Source: Microbulbifer variabilis (GTDB taxonomy: Bacteria > Pseudomonadota > Gammaproteobacteria > Pseudomonadales > Cellvibrionaceae). From it: DNA of 64,000 nucleotides. The stretch lies in assembly GCF_023716485.1 (NCBI RefSeq), contig NZ_CP092418.1:2029001-2093000 (forward strand), in the 5' to 3' direction. Both the position numbers and the translations under genes were made by a program. Positions within the stretch are counted from its first letter, which is position 1. Every line of letters starts with the position of its first letter. Positions 53,277 to 63,076 of this stretch are shown piece after piece. A model generated the notes under the pieces. That model was not told the DNA's origin and did no database searches. It was given only the letters and a program-made list of their open reading frames with translations.

Positions 53277-55972
53277 TCGGTTATTTGCTCCCTTTCCGGC
53301 CAGCGGTTTAGGGGCCAGAGTTCACTGTTGTTGTCGGAGGGGCGATCAAAGGCGAGGGTGGCAACACCACTGCGATATTCGGTGGCGAGGGATTCCAGGC
53401 TGTAGCGCCAGTGCTCCACCAGGTTGCTCCAGGTGCCGTAGGGGGATTCTTTTTCGGTATCGCCCACGGCTTTAATGCCGGTAATGGGGTGCTCCAGGTC
53501 TCCGCAGCCATTCCATTTGCAGTCGCCGTTGCGTACTTGGCCGAAGGCGATGGCGTGGGCGTCCGGTTGGAACAGGGCGTAGAGCGGCAGCTGGGGTTCG
53601 CGGATGCGCTGGGTAAGCCAGTCGCGAATACTGGGAATTCCGGTTTTGTAATCGATCACCAGTTGCTCGCCGCTGGCGAGTTGGTCCAGTCGGTCCAGGC
53701 GCAGGTTAAAGTGCAGCCCGCCGATTTCCACGGCTTGTTCCCATTCCACTTTTTCTACGGAGAAATTGGGCCTGTCCAGTTCCACGGACAGCCATTGTTG
53801 CAGCAGGCGCTCCAGGCGCTGCTTTTCCATGGCCCAAAATCCGATCGGCAGGTGATTGTATTTTTTGCGCACACTGCCGAGGGAGCGCTCCACCGAGCGC
53901 TCAATTTGCGCTTGGCGTTGCTCGTCGTCCATGGCTTGCAGTTGTGCGAGGGTGCCGCACTGTTGCCAGAATTCCGCCAGCACCTGGTGCACCACATTAC
54001 CGCGCTCGGCAGGGCCGAGGCCGATATCCGGTTGGGTAAAACTGCTGGCACCGAGGCGAAAGCGCAATTGTGCATTTAACGGGGACAGGGCCTGGGCCTT
54101 GAGTACCGAGGCACCGCCGCGCACTTGTTCGCATTCGGCGGGGGTGAGTGGCGGTAGCTTATTGTCTTCGATTTTTTCCAGCTGGCAGGCTTGCGCCAGT
54201 TGGCTGTAGTGATTGTGCAGGGCGCCTTCGGCAAAGTGCTGGGCTTGTTGCGGGCTTTCAAACAAGCTGCTCAGCCCCTGCTGCACACCGTCTTCTTCAC
54301 AGGTGTAACTCACGACGATATCGCCGCTGGCATTCTGCAGGTCGGCGGTGAGTTCGCGGGCCAGTTCCAATTCCCGCTCGGCGCTGGCGCGGGGCATCTT
54401 CCAGTGTTTTTGCCATTGAATCGGCAACAGCGGATTGGGTACCGGTGCCGGTGGCCATTGCTGTTGGCCGAAGCCGACCAGGCGCAGGTGATCGAAGGCG
54501 AGGCCGCCGGCTTCCAGTACCCCGAGAATTTGTAAGGGGCCATCGCGGGTTTCCGCTTGGAAGGGGGTGCGGCTGGCAATCTGACGCAGCAATTGCAGGG
54601 CCTGGGTGAGGGTGAGGTTGCCACCACAGGCGCTGAGTGCGGCGAACTCTTCCAGGATGGACTCCCATTGCATCAGCTGCTGGTATTCCTGGCTGTCCGG
54701 GTTGCGGCTGCCGGGCCAATTTAATGCGGTAAGTGTTTCGGAAAAGCGCGCGGCCCAAATTTCTGCGGGGGCTCGCTGCCAGCGCCGGGCGCGTTCGGCC
54801 ATTTGTTCCAGCTGGCGGGGCAGTTGCGGCGATTCCAAGTGGAGGACTTCTGCGGTGCGCTCGGCCCAGTAGCGCAGGGTTGCGCCGTCGATACGGCGAA
54901 GTTCCAGTTTTTGTAGGCGGCGGAACAGGGCGCTGCGCAGCCAGGTTTCACTGTCGTCACCCCAGAAGGGGCTGAACAGGATATTTTGCAATTGAGGGTA
55001 ATCCCATTCGTCTTGCAGCAGCGATAGCAATTGTAAGGCGGCGCTGCCGACCGGTGTCTGTGCCAGTGGCGTGCCGGCGGAGAAGTTAAACGGGAGTGTG
55101 TAGTGCGGTTGCTGCGGGTCCAGGTATTGGGGTTCGAGCACGCGGGAAAATACCGCTTCCACCTGGGCGCGGCACTGGCCCAGATTATTAACCACTATGC
55201 CAACGCTGTGGCCGGGGTTTTCGGCGAGCTTTTGTCCGGCCCAAAGAGCTGCTTGGTAGAGTTCTTCATCCAAATCGGCACAGGCGGCTACGGATAATTC
55301 ACTCTGCTGGGTAAGTCCCGGCCTTTCATTGACGGTTGTTGCACCTGCGTGAATCAGGGCATTGGCGAGGGGCGAAATCTGGGCAAAGCCGGCGGTATCA
55401 ATTTGCGCGACGGGTTCCAGAATGCCTTCCTGGAATGCGCGCAGGATCAATTGATCGCGCTGGTCTGGGGTGATGGCGCTGTGGGCCTGAAGCTCAGTGG
55501 CAAAGGCCTTGATCATGGCGCACAGCGGCAGTTCGTCGCTGCGCATAGAGAGTGCGAACTGCTCCAGTAAGGGAGTTAGCGCTTCATCTATTTGCGAGAG
55601 ATCGGAAATCAGCTGCCATTGGAGCAGCTGCGCCAGGGCGCTATCGGCATCCCGGCACAACTGCTGGCTGTTGAGCAGTTGACGATCCAGGGATTCATCC
55701 AAGGCGCGCTGCCAGAGCAATTGCCGTTGCTCACGATTCAATACCTGCTGCAAGGCGGGCTGCCAGTTGCGCTGTTGCAGCTGGAACCAGAGCTTGTCCA
55801 GCCAGCTGCGCAGGGACTCCACCGGCGGCGGCATCCAGCAGGCACCGGGCGACTGCTGCGCGGCAAACACCTGTTGGCAGCGGTTGCGCAGACGGTTGTT
55901 GGGGGTGAGCAGCAGTCCTCCGGGAGGCAGCTGCGCAAATATTTCGAGAGCGGGAAATGCCGGCTTCAGCAT
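53273..55972 (-). CDS. AddB-like PD-(D/E)XK nuclease subunit
   Basis: An 899-aa protein paired with the helicase-nuclease. The N-terminus (LLLTPNNRLRNRCQQVFAAQ) and the middle (IVVNNLGQCRAQVEAVF, GVLEAGGLAFDHLRLVGFGQ) are those of the inactive helicase-like AddB scaffold. The C-terminal domain has the nuclease core LVIDYKTGIPSIRDWL and a following QLPLYALF. The stop overlaps the partner start, so the two are translationally coupled. I did not see the four-cysteine iron-sulfur motif of Bacillus AddB clearly, which fits the proteobacterial variant. Confidence 0.85.
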   Translation of the reverse strand: MLKPAFPALEIFAQLPPGGLLLTPNNRLRNRCQQVFAAQQSPGACWMPPPVESLRSWLDKLWFQLQQRNWQPALQQVLNREQRQLLWQRALDESLDRQLLNSQQLCRDADSALAQLLQWQLISDLSQIDEALTPLLEQFALSMRSDELPLCAMIKAFATELQAHSAITPDQRDQLILRAFQEGILEPVAQIDTAGFAQISPLANALIHAGATTVNERPGLTQQSELSVAACADLDEELYQAALWAGQKLAENPGHSVGIVVNNLGQCRAQVEAVFSRVLEPQYLDPQQPHYTLPFNFSAGTPLAQTPVGSAALQLLSLLQDEWDYPQLQNILFSPFWGDDSETWLRSALFRRLQKLELRRIDGATLRYWAERTAEVLHLESPQLPRQLEQMAERARRWQRAPAEIWAARFSETLTALNWPGSRNPDSQEYQQLMQWESILEEFAALSACGGNLTLTQALQLLRQIASRTPFQAETRDGPLQILGVLEAGGLAFDHLRLVGFGQQQWPPAPVPNPLLPIQWQKHWKMPRASAERELELARELTADLQNASGDIVVSYTCEEDGVQQGLSSLFESPQQAQHFAEGALHNHYSQLAQACQLEKIEDNKLPPLTPAECEQVRGGASVLKAQALSPLNAQLRFRLGASSFTQPDIGLGPAERGNVVHQVLAEFWQQCGTLAQLQAMDDEQRQAQIERSVERSLGSVRKKYNHLPIGFWAMEKQRLERLLQQWLSVELDRPNFSVEKVEWEQAVEIGGLHFNLRLDRLDQLASGEQLVIDYKTGIPSIRDWLTQRIREPQLPLYALFQPDAHAIAFGQVRNGDCKWNGCGDLEHPITGIKAVGDTEKESPYGTWSNLVEHWRYSLESLATEYRSGVATLAFDRPSDNNSELWPLNRWPEREQITE

Positions 55973-56070
55973 GAATTCGGGTACCGGTTAGGGCTTGTTA
56001 TTCGGGGAACGGTCGCGGTTTGTGACGGAGCTGTCAACCTTGACGAGCAGTTGTCACTATTTCGATGATC

Positions 56071-56904
56071 CTAGAGGTTGGATTCGAGGGGTTCGGCAAC
56101 TGGGGCGAACTCGCGGAAGGCCCTCTCTATATTGCCGGTTAGGTCAACCGTGCTGGTGATCAGGCGGCCAGTGTTTGGAGCATCCGGCAGCATCAACTCA
56201 AGCTCATCCAGCCACCAGCGTACGCGCCGGGCGATGGCTTCGCCGGAATCCAGCCATTGGATTGAGCGGGGGGCGAACTGGTCCAGTTCTTCCCGCAGCA
56301 GGGGAAAGTGGGTGCAGGCCAATACGGCGATATCCACTTGGTTGCCGCCGGCGGTGTGGAATACGCGGTGTAATACCGGCTCCAAATCCTCTGCGGTGAT
56401 AGCTTCGCCGCGCAGTTTGCTTTCCGCCAGATGCACCAACTCCGGTGCGGGCACATTAATTACCCGGTTGCCGTTGGCAAATTGCTCGATAAGCTCTCGT
56501 GTGTAGCGGCGATTGACGGTGCCTTCGGTGGCAATCAGGGCAATAGTGCGGGAACGGCTGGCGGCAGCGGCGGGTTTCACCGCGGGCACAACGCCCACTA
56601 CGGGTTTCTTCAGGGATTCGCGCAGTTGGGGCAAGGCCAGGGTGCTGGCAGTATTGCAGCCCACCACTAAAATATCGGCCCCGCAGTGTTCCATCATTGC
56701 CTGGGCCTGCTGGACGATGCGGGGGCGCAGCTCCTCTTCGCTTTTATTGCCGTAGGGGTAAAAGCCGTTGTCCACACCCAGGTGCAAGGTCAGGCCCGGC
56801 ATCAGGCGGCGGATTTCCCGCGCAATGCTGACGGCGCCCACGCCGGAATCAAAGATCAGGGCGCTGGGGGCAGGGCTATCTGGGTGGGCGCTGTGTTTGT
56901 GCAT
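56071..56904 (-). CDS. murI: Glutamate racemase (MurI family)
   Basis: A cofactor-independent aspartate/glutamate racemase that supplies D-glutamate for peptidoglycan. ALIFDSGVGAVSIAREI opens the domain (DSGxGG-like, with Ala for the second Gly), DNGFYPYGNKSEEEL follows, and the two catalytic cysteines are in VVGCNTASTLALPQL and VLACTHFPLLREEL. The start at 56904 is chosen because the frame upstream to 57111 adds about 69 residues foreign to the family; there is no strong ribosome site at either place. Located between the addB-like gene and divergent rmuC. Length then is 277 aa, usual for MurI. Confidence 0.85.
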   Translation of the reverse strand: MHKHSAHPDSPAPSALIFDSGVGAVSIAREIRRLMPGLTLHLGVDNGFYPYGNKSEEELRPRIVQQAQAMMEHCGADILVVGCNTASTLALPQLRESLKKPVVGVVPAVKPAAAASRSRTIALIATEGTVNRRYTRELIEQFANGNRVINVPAPELVHLAESKLRGEAITAEDLEPVLHRVFHTAGGNQVDIAVLACTHFPLLREELDQFAPRSIQWLDSGEAIARRVRWWLDELELMLPDAPNTGRLITSTVDLTGNIERAFREFAPVAEPLESNL

Positions 56905-57142
56905 GCGTTCTGGAGTACCAACATCGAAACCAATCCTCAAAGAATACCCTAAAACCCTTTGTAAGTTACTGCTGCGCCACGCATCCTCGGTAGGCTTCAT
57001 TGGGGTTAAGAGTACTTTCCCTGGCCAAGCTGTTAGAATGGCCGCCTCGCCCACGGCTAGTAGTGGGTATGTCGATTGCGGGCGCTTGGTCTGAGCAGAA
57101 GCCTGCTTCACACTTCTATTCCGGGTCTGGGAGTACCTCTAT

Positions 57143-58558
57143 ATGCCAGCGTTCCCGCTGCAATTAAACGCCGATCACGCGCTATTGGCGGCTATCGCCT
57201 TGTTTATTTTGCTGGGACTCGCCTTCTGGGTGGGCCGTTCTGCTGGGCGCAGACGAATCCTGCAAGCGCAAACAGCGCAGCAGGAGGCGGTAGCAGCTCA
57301 GAGAGAAACTTTAGCGGCGCAGCAAGTCATACAGGCACGCCTGGATACCAGCCGCGAGCGGGAAACTCAGCTGGGTGAAGAGGTGGATACGCTGCGCGGT
57401 GAGCTGGCGGCTAAGTTACAACAGCTTACCCGCAGCCAGGTGCTGGTAGAAAAAGGAGAGCAGGCCCTGGCAGAGCAGCGCAAGCTGATGGAGCAGATGC
57501 GCGTTGCTATGGGGGAGCAGTTCGAGAATCTGGCCAACCGGATTTTCGAGGAGAAGCAGCAGAGCTTCGTGCGCCGCAGTGAAGATAGCCTGCGCAAAAG
57601 CCTCGATCCACTGGAGCGCCAGCTGGGGGATTTCCGCAAGCGGGTAGAACATGTCTACGATCGCGAAAATGCCGAGCGCAACAGCCTGCTGGGGCAGATA
57701 AAAGCCCTGCGCGAGCAAACCCAACGGATCAGTGATGAGGCCCTGAACCTGACTTCGGCCTTGAAAGGAGACCGCAAGATTCAGGGTAACTGGGGGGAAG
57801 TGGTGCTTGAGCGCTTGCTGGAGGAATCCGGCTTGCAGAAGGGGCGCGAATATGAAACGCAAGTAACCCTCACCAGCGATGGCCGCAGGCGCCAGCCGGA
57901 TGTGATTGTGCGCCTGCCGGAAAACAAAGACCTGATTATCGATTCCAAGGTCTCTTTGGTGGATTACGAGCGCTATAGCTCGGCGGAAACCGATGAGGAG
58001 CGCACTCAGGCCCTGAAACAGCATGTGAATTCCCTGCGCGCGCATATCACGGGCCTTAATAAGAAAGCCTACGAGCAACTGGAGGGTGTGCGCACCCTGG
58101 ATTTTGTCTTTATTTTCGTGCCTATTGAGGCTGCGTATATGTTGGCCATGCAGGCGGACCCGGACCTGTTCCGTTTCGCGTATGAGAAGCAAATTGTCCT
58201 GGTAAGCCCCACCAGCCTGATGGCGACTCTGCGCACCGTCGAGAATATCTGGCGCTACGAGAAACAAAACAAGAATGCGGAAAAAATCGCCGACGAAGCC
58301 GGCAAGCTGCACGACCAGTTTGCTATGGTGCTGGAGTCACTGGATGCTTTGGGTGACCGCCTGCGCCAGGCCGATGACGCTTATCAACAGACTTACAAGC
58401 GACTGGCGACAGGCCGCGGTAATGCAGTGAAGCGTATCGACAGTCTGCGTAAGTTGGGTGCCAAGACCCGCAAACAAATTTCTGCTGACTTGCGCGATAA
58501 AGCCGAAGAGTCTGCACTCAAGGCACTTCCCCAGGCTGAACTGGCACTGGACGAATAA
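57143..58558 (+). CDS. rmuC: DNA recombination protein RmuC
   Basis: A 471-aa RmuC family protein, a membrane-anchored nuclease-like factor that limits DNA inversions. Order: N-terminal anchor (ALLAAIALFILLGLAFWVG), long coiled coil (about 30-150, rich in QRETLAAQQ-type helices), then the RmuC domain with GNWGEVVLERLLEESGL, DVIVRLPENKDLIIDSKVSL and DYERY, where the DxK nuclease-like motif sits. The C-terminal helical tail ends LPQAELALDE. Divergent from murI. The AEC transporter begins six bases after its stop. Confidence 0.93.
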   Translation: MPAFPLQLNADHALLAAIALFILLGLAFWVGRSAGRRRILQAQTAQQEAVAAQRETLAAQQVIQARLDTSRERETQLGEEVDTLRGELAAKLQQLTRSQVLVEKGEQALAEQRKLMEQMRVAMGEQFENLANRIFEEKQQSFVRRSEDSLRKSLDPLERQLGDFRKRVEHVYDRENAERNSLLGQIKALREQTQRISDEALNLTSALKGDRKIQGNWGEVVLERLLEESGLQKGREYETQVTLTSDGRRRQPDVIVRLPENKDLIIDSKVSLVDYERYSSAETDEERTQALKQHVNSLRAHITGLNKKAYEQLEGVRTLDFVFIFVPIEAAYMLAMQADPDLFRFAYEKQIVLVSPTSLMATLRTVENIWRYEKQNKNAEKIADEAGKLHDQFAMVLESLDALGDRLRQADDAYQQTYKRLATGRGNAVKRIDSLRKLGAKTRKQISADLRDKAEESALKALPQAELALDE

Positions 58559-58564
58559 ATAACG

Positions 58565-59494
58565 ATGGAAAATCTGGCTTTTGCTTTGCTGGTTACCGGC
58601 CCGATCTTTTTAATGATCGTCGGTGGTTATCTGCTCACACGGCAGGGTATGCTGCATCAGCCATTTATTAATGATGCTACTGCATTGGTTTTCAATGTAA
58701 TGCTGCCGGCGCTGCTTTTTAACAGTATTTATAGTTCCACCGTGCAGCCATCCAAAGAAATCCCCTTGATCACCGCAGCAGTTTTGGGGACTTTCGCCAT
58801 ATTGCCGTTCTCCTGGTTACTGGCTAGACCAATAGCAGTGAAAGATAGAAGCGCGTTTATCCAGGGCGCCTTCCGCGGCAACGTAGCTATTGTCGGTCTC
58901 GCTTGGGTGGAAAAAGCCTTTGGCACTGTTGGGGTTTCTCAGTCGGCCGTGCTGGTGGCAGCACTCACCATCCAATTCAATGTATTCGCGGTGATCCTGT
59001 TCGTTTTTTACGATAAGGACAAAAAGTTTGGCCTGGGTATGTTACTGGCTGAGCTGGGTAAGAATCCGCTCATCATCGCTGTAATTCTGGCCATTCTTTT
59101 TAGAGTGGTGAGTATTCAGTTGCCAGAAGTGGTGCTCGATACGATTCAAATTCTGGCCTCTGCCAGTCTGCCTATGGGGCTAATTTGTATAGGCGCCAGC
59201 ATGAAGTTTGGCCAGCTGTTGCGCAGTTCCCCAACGGCCTTAATGTCTTCATTTCTGAAACTAGTGGCTGTGCCGGCGCTCACAGTAGCTATTGGTTGGG
59301 GTATGGGGCTGAGCCCACAGTATCTCGGCTACCTGCTGCTGATTACCGGCTCACCCTGTGCGATATCGGCATTTGTTATGGCCCACTCCATGGGTGGTAA
59401 CAGCCAGCTGGCGGCCAATATTGTTGGTCTCAGCACTTTGCTTTCTGTTGTATCTGCCAGCATTGGGCTGGCTTTGCTTAAGGTGTATATCTAA
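58565..59494 (+). CDS. AEC (auxin efflux carrier) family transporter
   Basis: A 309-aa AEC-family permease with ten transmembrane helices in two halves. FLMIVGGYLLTRQGML is the typical helix 1, NVMLPALLFNSIYSS the conserved 'lPalLf' segment, and GKNPLIIAVILAILFRV opens the second half. LGYLLLITGSPCAISAFVMA is close to the family's second half motif. Such proteins export organic acids such as malate; the substrate here is unknown. It starts six bases after rmuC and its stop abuts the next gene. Confidence 0.9.
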   Translation: MENLAFALLVTGPIFLMIVGGYLLTRQGMLHQPFINDATALVFNVMLPALLFNSIYSSTVQPSKEIPLITAAVLGTFAILPFSWLLARPIAVKDRSAFIQGAFRGNVAIVGLAWVEKAFGTVGVSQSAVLVAALTIQFNVFAVILFVFYDKDKKFGLGMLLAELGKNPLIIAVILAILFRVVSIQLPEVVLDTIQILASASLPMGLICIGASMKFGQLLRSSPTALMSSFLKLVAVPALTVAIGWGMGLSPQYLGYLLLITGSPCAISAFVMAHSMGGNSQLAANIVGLSTLLSVVSASIGLALLKVYI

Positions 59495-59958
59495 TGACGG
59501 AATTTCCCATCTGGTTGCTGGTTATTGCGGCTTTAATTATCTTCACCCTCGCCGTTATTGCCGGCTACTATCTGCGCAAGCTCTCCGCAGCGCAAAAAAA
59601 ACAGGCCGAACAACTAGCTGAATTGGAGCAGGCCGCACAAGAGCAGCGCCAAAGAGTGAACGATAGCATTCAGATTATTGCGCGTTCACTACTGGATGAT
59701 GGAGTAGGGCTTACTGAAGCTTCCATTCGCATCCGCGTACTTCTGGATGCGCTTCAGGTGGAAGATAGTGTGCGAGAAGAGTTTGTTGCTTTCTACACCA
59801 TTGCAGAAAAAACCAGCCATATTCCAATTCTAAAAGAATGGAAAGCACTCCCGCGCAAAGAACAATTCCAGTATGAGTTGGAGATGGCGCAGGTGGAAGC
59901 GGACTATAAAGATTTCGCCCTAGATGCAGCTAAGCGTATTTTGGGTCGTACTTTTTGA
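59494..59958 (+). CDS. DUF2489 domain membrane protein
   Basis: A 154-aa DUF2489 protein. An N-terminal anchor (WLLVIAALIIFTLAVIAGYY) is followed by a coiled linker (QKKQAEQLAELEQAAQEQRQ) and the conserved DSIQIIARSLLDDGVGLTEA, IRIRVLLDAL and KEWKALPRKEQFQYE. The family is conserved in gammaproteobacteria near housekeeping genes; function unknown. Its ATG overlaps the AEC stop (TAATG). A hairpin follows. Confidence 0.88.
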   Translation: MTEFPIWLLVIAALIIFTLAVIAGYYLRKLSAAQKKQAEQLAELEQAAQEQRQRVNDSIQIIARSLLDDGVGLTEASIRIRVLLDALQVEDSVREEFVAFYTIAEKTSHIPILKEWKALPRKEQFQYELEMAQVEADYKDFALDAAKRILGRTF

Positions 59959-59995
59959 ACTCAAAAACTGACAAGTGATTCATTATTTAAAAGTA

Positions 59996-60023
59996 CTCAG
60001 CGAGCAGAAATCTGCTCGTTGAG
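59996..60023 (+). terminator. Hairpin terminator after the rmuC-AEC-DUF2489 operon
   Basis: CTCAGCGAGCAG and CTGCTCGTTGAG pair (11 of 12 Watson-Crick plus one G-T) with a four-base loop, 38 bases after the DUF2489 stop. No T-run follows. Confidence 0.6.
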
Positions 60024-60477
60024 ATTAGGCGAAGCCTTCCTCTTCAAGCTATTCTGAATTTCCTCTCGGACTAATTTTTTATTAAATCTCATATTTGTGA
60101 AAATATATCCCAATTAACTCACCTGCTATTAAATGTAAACGCCAGCTTAGATATGTTTCCTTGTTTTTATAAGTTGACATATAGCCTGCTTTTTAGCCTA
60201 ATCCGCTCAAGGTATCTAAAGCCAAAACCAGCTTCGTCTGTTTGCCGCACTTGGGAGTGGGATAACTCATTGATTTTTAATGAAATTAGCAGTTTTATCT
60301 AAAGTAAAGAAAGCGAATATGTAAAGAGCCGGTGTTATCTGTCTGCCAGGTGACTCTATCGTCGATAGCTTTCATTTACTGAAGCTCTTATTTCTGCTTT
60401 TTAAGCAGATTAGAGATGTAGAGAAGGGTGTTATAAAAGCGCCTGCATAGAGTTAATTGCTAGCTGATATAAAGCGT
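60024..60477. other. Intergenic stretch without a supported gene
   Basis: About 450 A+T-rich bases marking the change from the conserved G+C-rich block to accessory-type sequence. I see no ORF, RNA or repeat. Confidence 0.4.
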
Positions 60478-60882
60478 ATGGAAGTATTAATAGTCCTCTT
60501 TTTCTCCATTATTTTTCGAAAAGCAAACGGGAAGCATATATTTCGACCTAATATGAAAGGTGCAACTTATGTGGATAAGTGGGTTTCAGGTTGCTCATTA
60601 AGTATCTTTCGAGTGCTTGGCGGGGCTAGTAATTGCTTGTGGATTAAAATCACAGAGAGAGAAATAGAAATTGGCCCTCACTTTCCATTATCGCTATTTT
60701 TCTTTCCAGAGATTTGGGGGTGTGAGTGCCAGTTGAAGAAAATAGATCTTGTAAAAGTTGAGAAGTGTTCCGTGGGAGTTTTGCTCTTATATGAAAAAAT
60801 GGTCAGAGAAAAGAGCTCAGACTATATCCTTCGGACCCAAAGAGATTCATTCGGACGGTTAATGACTAACAAGCCTAAGTAG
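60478..60882 (+). CDS. Hypothetical protein with N-terminal hydrophobic segment (134 aa)
   Basis: No family recognised. MEVLIVLFFSIIF forms a short anchor, followed by a basic linker and a beta-rich domain (CLWIKITEREIEIGPHFPLS, LVKVEKCSVGVLLLYEK) with a PH-like feel. A TTG at 60457 gives a seven-codon longer frame. No ribosome site at either start. Confidence 0.5.
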   Translation: MEVLIVLFFSIIFRKANGKHIFRPNMKGATYVDKWVSGCSLSIFRVLGGASNCLWIKITEREIEIGPHFPLSLFFFPEIWGCECQLKKIDLVKVEKCSVGVLLLYEKMVREKSSDYILRTQRDSFGRLMTNKPK

Positions 60883-61273
60883 AGCGCTGGATTTTCTATT
60901 GCATCCTTGACCTCACTGGGAGATCGCATTCGCTGGGTGCTACGTCATTGGTGGTTGGTTATGAATAGTACAAAAAAGGAAAGATAATATTCTAGAAGGA
61001 ATTGCAGGGGTTTCCTGAAAAAATATTTTTTTGGTATTTAAAATTGTGGCTGGATATATTCAGGAGTTTTAAGATGTGCCCTTTGGCCAAAGAAATAATG
61101 TTAGTCAAATATGTGAATATTTTATGGGTGGCTTCTTAAGGCCCGAAGGCTCACTGTTTGAACTGGTGAGGTTTGTTAAGGTTGTGCCAGATAAGCATGA
61201 GGTATGAATTCAGTATCTTAACAGCTTGACTGATTGATGTGTTTAATTTTCAAGATGAAGTATAGAGGTTAAA
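60883..61273. other. Intergenic stretch without a supported gene
   Basis: About 390 bases, stops in every frame. The end is likely to contain the promoter of the DUF2059 gene, but no -35/-10 could be fixed. Confidence 0.35.
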
Positions 61274-61753
61274 GTGAAAAGTATGTTATTTTTGGTTGCG
61301 TTTATTTCTGTGGGGGTGTCTGCTCAGCAGCCTAAGGTTGATTTGGCTATGGAGTTGATGGCGATTATGGATTTTGATTCTCAAACGGATGTTATAGTTC
61401 AGAATCTAAGTGCTATGCAAATTCGTCAGTTGGAGCAGTTCGATATTCCTGAAAAAGCCAAGCCATTAATGAGGGAGTACATGGACGAAATCAATAATCT
61501 ACTCTTCTCTACATTTCAGTCCGAGGAAGTAAAGAGGCAGTATGTAGATTTGCACGCAAGTGTATTCTCGGAAGAAGAGCTGAAAAGTATACTGGCATTC
61601 TATAAAAGTGATCACGGAAAGGCTTTCTCGAAAAATTTTCCAGAAATTGTGGCGGGCATAACAAAGATATCAGAGGGGCAGGTTCAATCTGTACTTCCGC
61701 AATTAGCTGCGATAGATCAAGAGTTTAAAGAAAAGCTGGAGGGGCTTGATTAA
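61274..61753 (+). CDS. DUF2059 domain exported protein
   Basis: A 159-aa periplasmic DUF2059 protein. A signal peptide (MLFLVAFISVGVSA, cleavage after VSA) precedes ELMAIMDFDSQTDVIVQNL. The domain proper has FSEEELKSILAFYKSDHGKA, the family signature 'FteeElkali.Fy.sp.G.k', and SKNFPEIVAGITK. GTG start with AGAGGT upstream. Function undefined; members are housekeeping-type periplasmic proteins. Confidence 0.82.
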   Translation: MKSMLFLVAFISVGVSAQQPKVDLAMELMAIMDFDSQTDVIVQNLSAMQIRQLEQFDIPEKAKPLMREYMDEINNLLFSTFQSEEVKRQYVDLHASVFSEEELKSILAFYKSDHGKAFSKNFPEIVAGITKISEGQVQSVLPQLAAIDQEFKEKLEGLD

Positions 61754-61850
61754 GAATTGAGGGGTGCTTGGGGGCTAAATTAATTTTCCATTATTTTATT
61801 GTGATGCGCTTCTGCCATGTGTAAAAGCTGAGATAAATGACGTGTTAACT

Positions 61851-62285
61851 ATGAAGAAAGTTGAAGATTACACCATTCAAGAGTTGCAAGAAGCTATTGA
61901 TGGAATAGATCAGGAAAAGTACCGAGAAAAATATAGTGAGCTTCAGTCTGAACTATCCAAGAAGAGGGGGGAGATTCAAGAGCTAAATGCTCAGATTGTG
62001 AAGTTGTCTGGATCCACCCCTTTGCAGGGGGCGATGGATGAAAGTCAAAACACATTTACTTTCAAACGTTGCTTTTTAGCATGCTGTTGCAGTATTGGGT
62101 TGTTATGGTTGCTTCTTGGCATTGTTGGGTTTTTTGGTCTTGGAGCAATCACTGTAAACGGTGAGCAGGCATACGGTATTAGTGCATTGGCTGCCGCAAT
62201 GCTCGGTGGTGGCATGAGCTGCTTAATGATGGGTTTTATGATTTGGGTGGGTGAAAAAGTCCTTCGGATTTTCGAAAGTGCATGA
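61851..62285 (+). CDS. Hypothetical coiled-coil membrane protein (144 aa)
   Basis: No family recognised. The N-terminal third is a coiled coil (QELQEAIDGIDQEKYREKYS, ELSKKRGEIQELNAQIVKL). Two transmembrane helices with several cysteines follow (FLACCCSIGLLWLLLGIVGF and AAMLGGGMSCLMMGFMIWVG). The Met at 61851 is preferred to the GTG at 61842. Possibly a sensor-type or accessory membrane protein. Confidence 0.55.
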   Translation: MKKVEDYTIQELQEAIDGIDQEKYREKYSELQSELSKKRGEIQELNAQIVKLSGSTPLQGAMDESQNTFTFKRCFLACCCSIGLLWLLLGIVGFFGLGAITVNGEQAYGISALAAAMLGGGMSCLMMGFMIWVGEKVLRIFESA

Positions 62286-62521
62286 GAAAATTGGGCGAGC
62301 GAAACGATAAATCGTTAAGTGTAAATAATGAAATCCAAGCTGGAAGTAAAAGATACGTTGTTTCTGTCTCGCATTTTTATAGTGAAAACCACTGACAAGC
62401 TATATAGAATTCGTTTTTATCTGTTTGGATAACTGTCTAAATTAACCCCTACACTGAACTTGAGGTTCTGGATATGTCAGTCTAAATATGAGTGTCACCA
62501 TTTGTTAGTGGATGGTGAAAG

Positions 62522-62986
62522 ATGTGCGCTGTTAGCATTTCGGATATTGCGGGGGGAAATGTAGTGAAAATAGAAGCAAGACAAATGTTTCAGTCAAATG
62601 GGTTGATTGATGATCTTGTCCTATATGCGAATTCAGAGGATTACTTACGGCTCGCTGATATTGTTGGAATAGCCATTAGTTCGAATAAGCCAATGCTCAT
62701 GATGTCTGAGTCAGAAATATCAATCGAGATTATTTGTGATGAAACAAAAGAGGAGCTTTTTACGGCTCTTCAGAACAAGGCTAACGACTACTTCTCAATG
62801 GATGATTGGAATAGCCGAAACATTTTAAGAGTATACGGAAGTGGTGATATCCTAGCTGACTTTCAGCAGTTTCTGGTCAAACTATCTGGGCGAGGTCCCG
62901 GGTACAGTTATATCAGTGAATACTCAGAAGACTATAGTTACTCACGCTATTCACCTGAGTGGAGGCTTCATGTTGAATCCTGCTGA
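62522..62986 (+). CDS. Hypothetical soluble protein (154 aa), immunity-like
   Basis: No family is secure. The pattern of short strands and helices (DDLVLYANSEDYLRLADIVG, ISIEIICDETKEELFTALQN) recalls Imm32-type immunity proteins, but that is impression only. Ends YSPEWRLHVESC. GGTGAAAG precedes the ATG as a ribosome site. Confidence 0.5.
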   Translation: MCAVSISDIAGGNVVKIEARQMFQSNGLIDDLVLYANSEDYLRLADIVGIAISSNKPMLMMSESEISIEIICDETKEELFTALQNKANDYFSMDDWNSRNILRVYGSGDILADFQQFLVKLSGRGPGYSYISEYSEDYSYSRYSPEWRLHVESC

Positions 62987-63076
62987 TAAGTTAATAAATA
63001 TCGTCACCCGATAGCCGCACTCTATGTTGTTAGTTCTTAGTTGTGGGCGCCTGAGGTTTTAAGTACAAATTAGATT

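Noticed and set aside
49981-55991. Many open frames on the plus strand opposite the helicase-nuclease pair
   Set aside because: High G+C coding strands produce long antisense frames; translations are Arg/Ser/Pro-rich and match no family.
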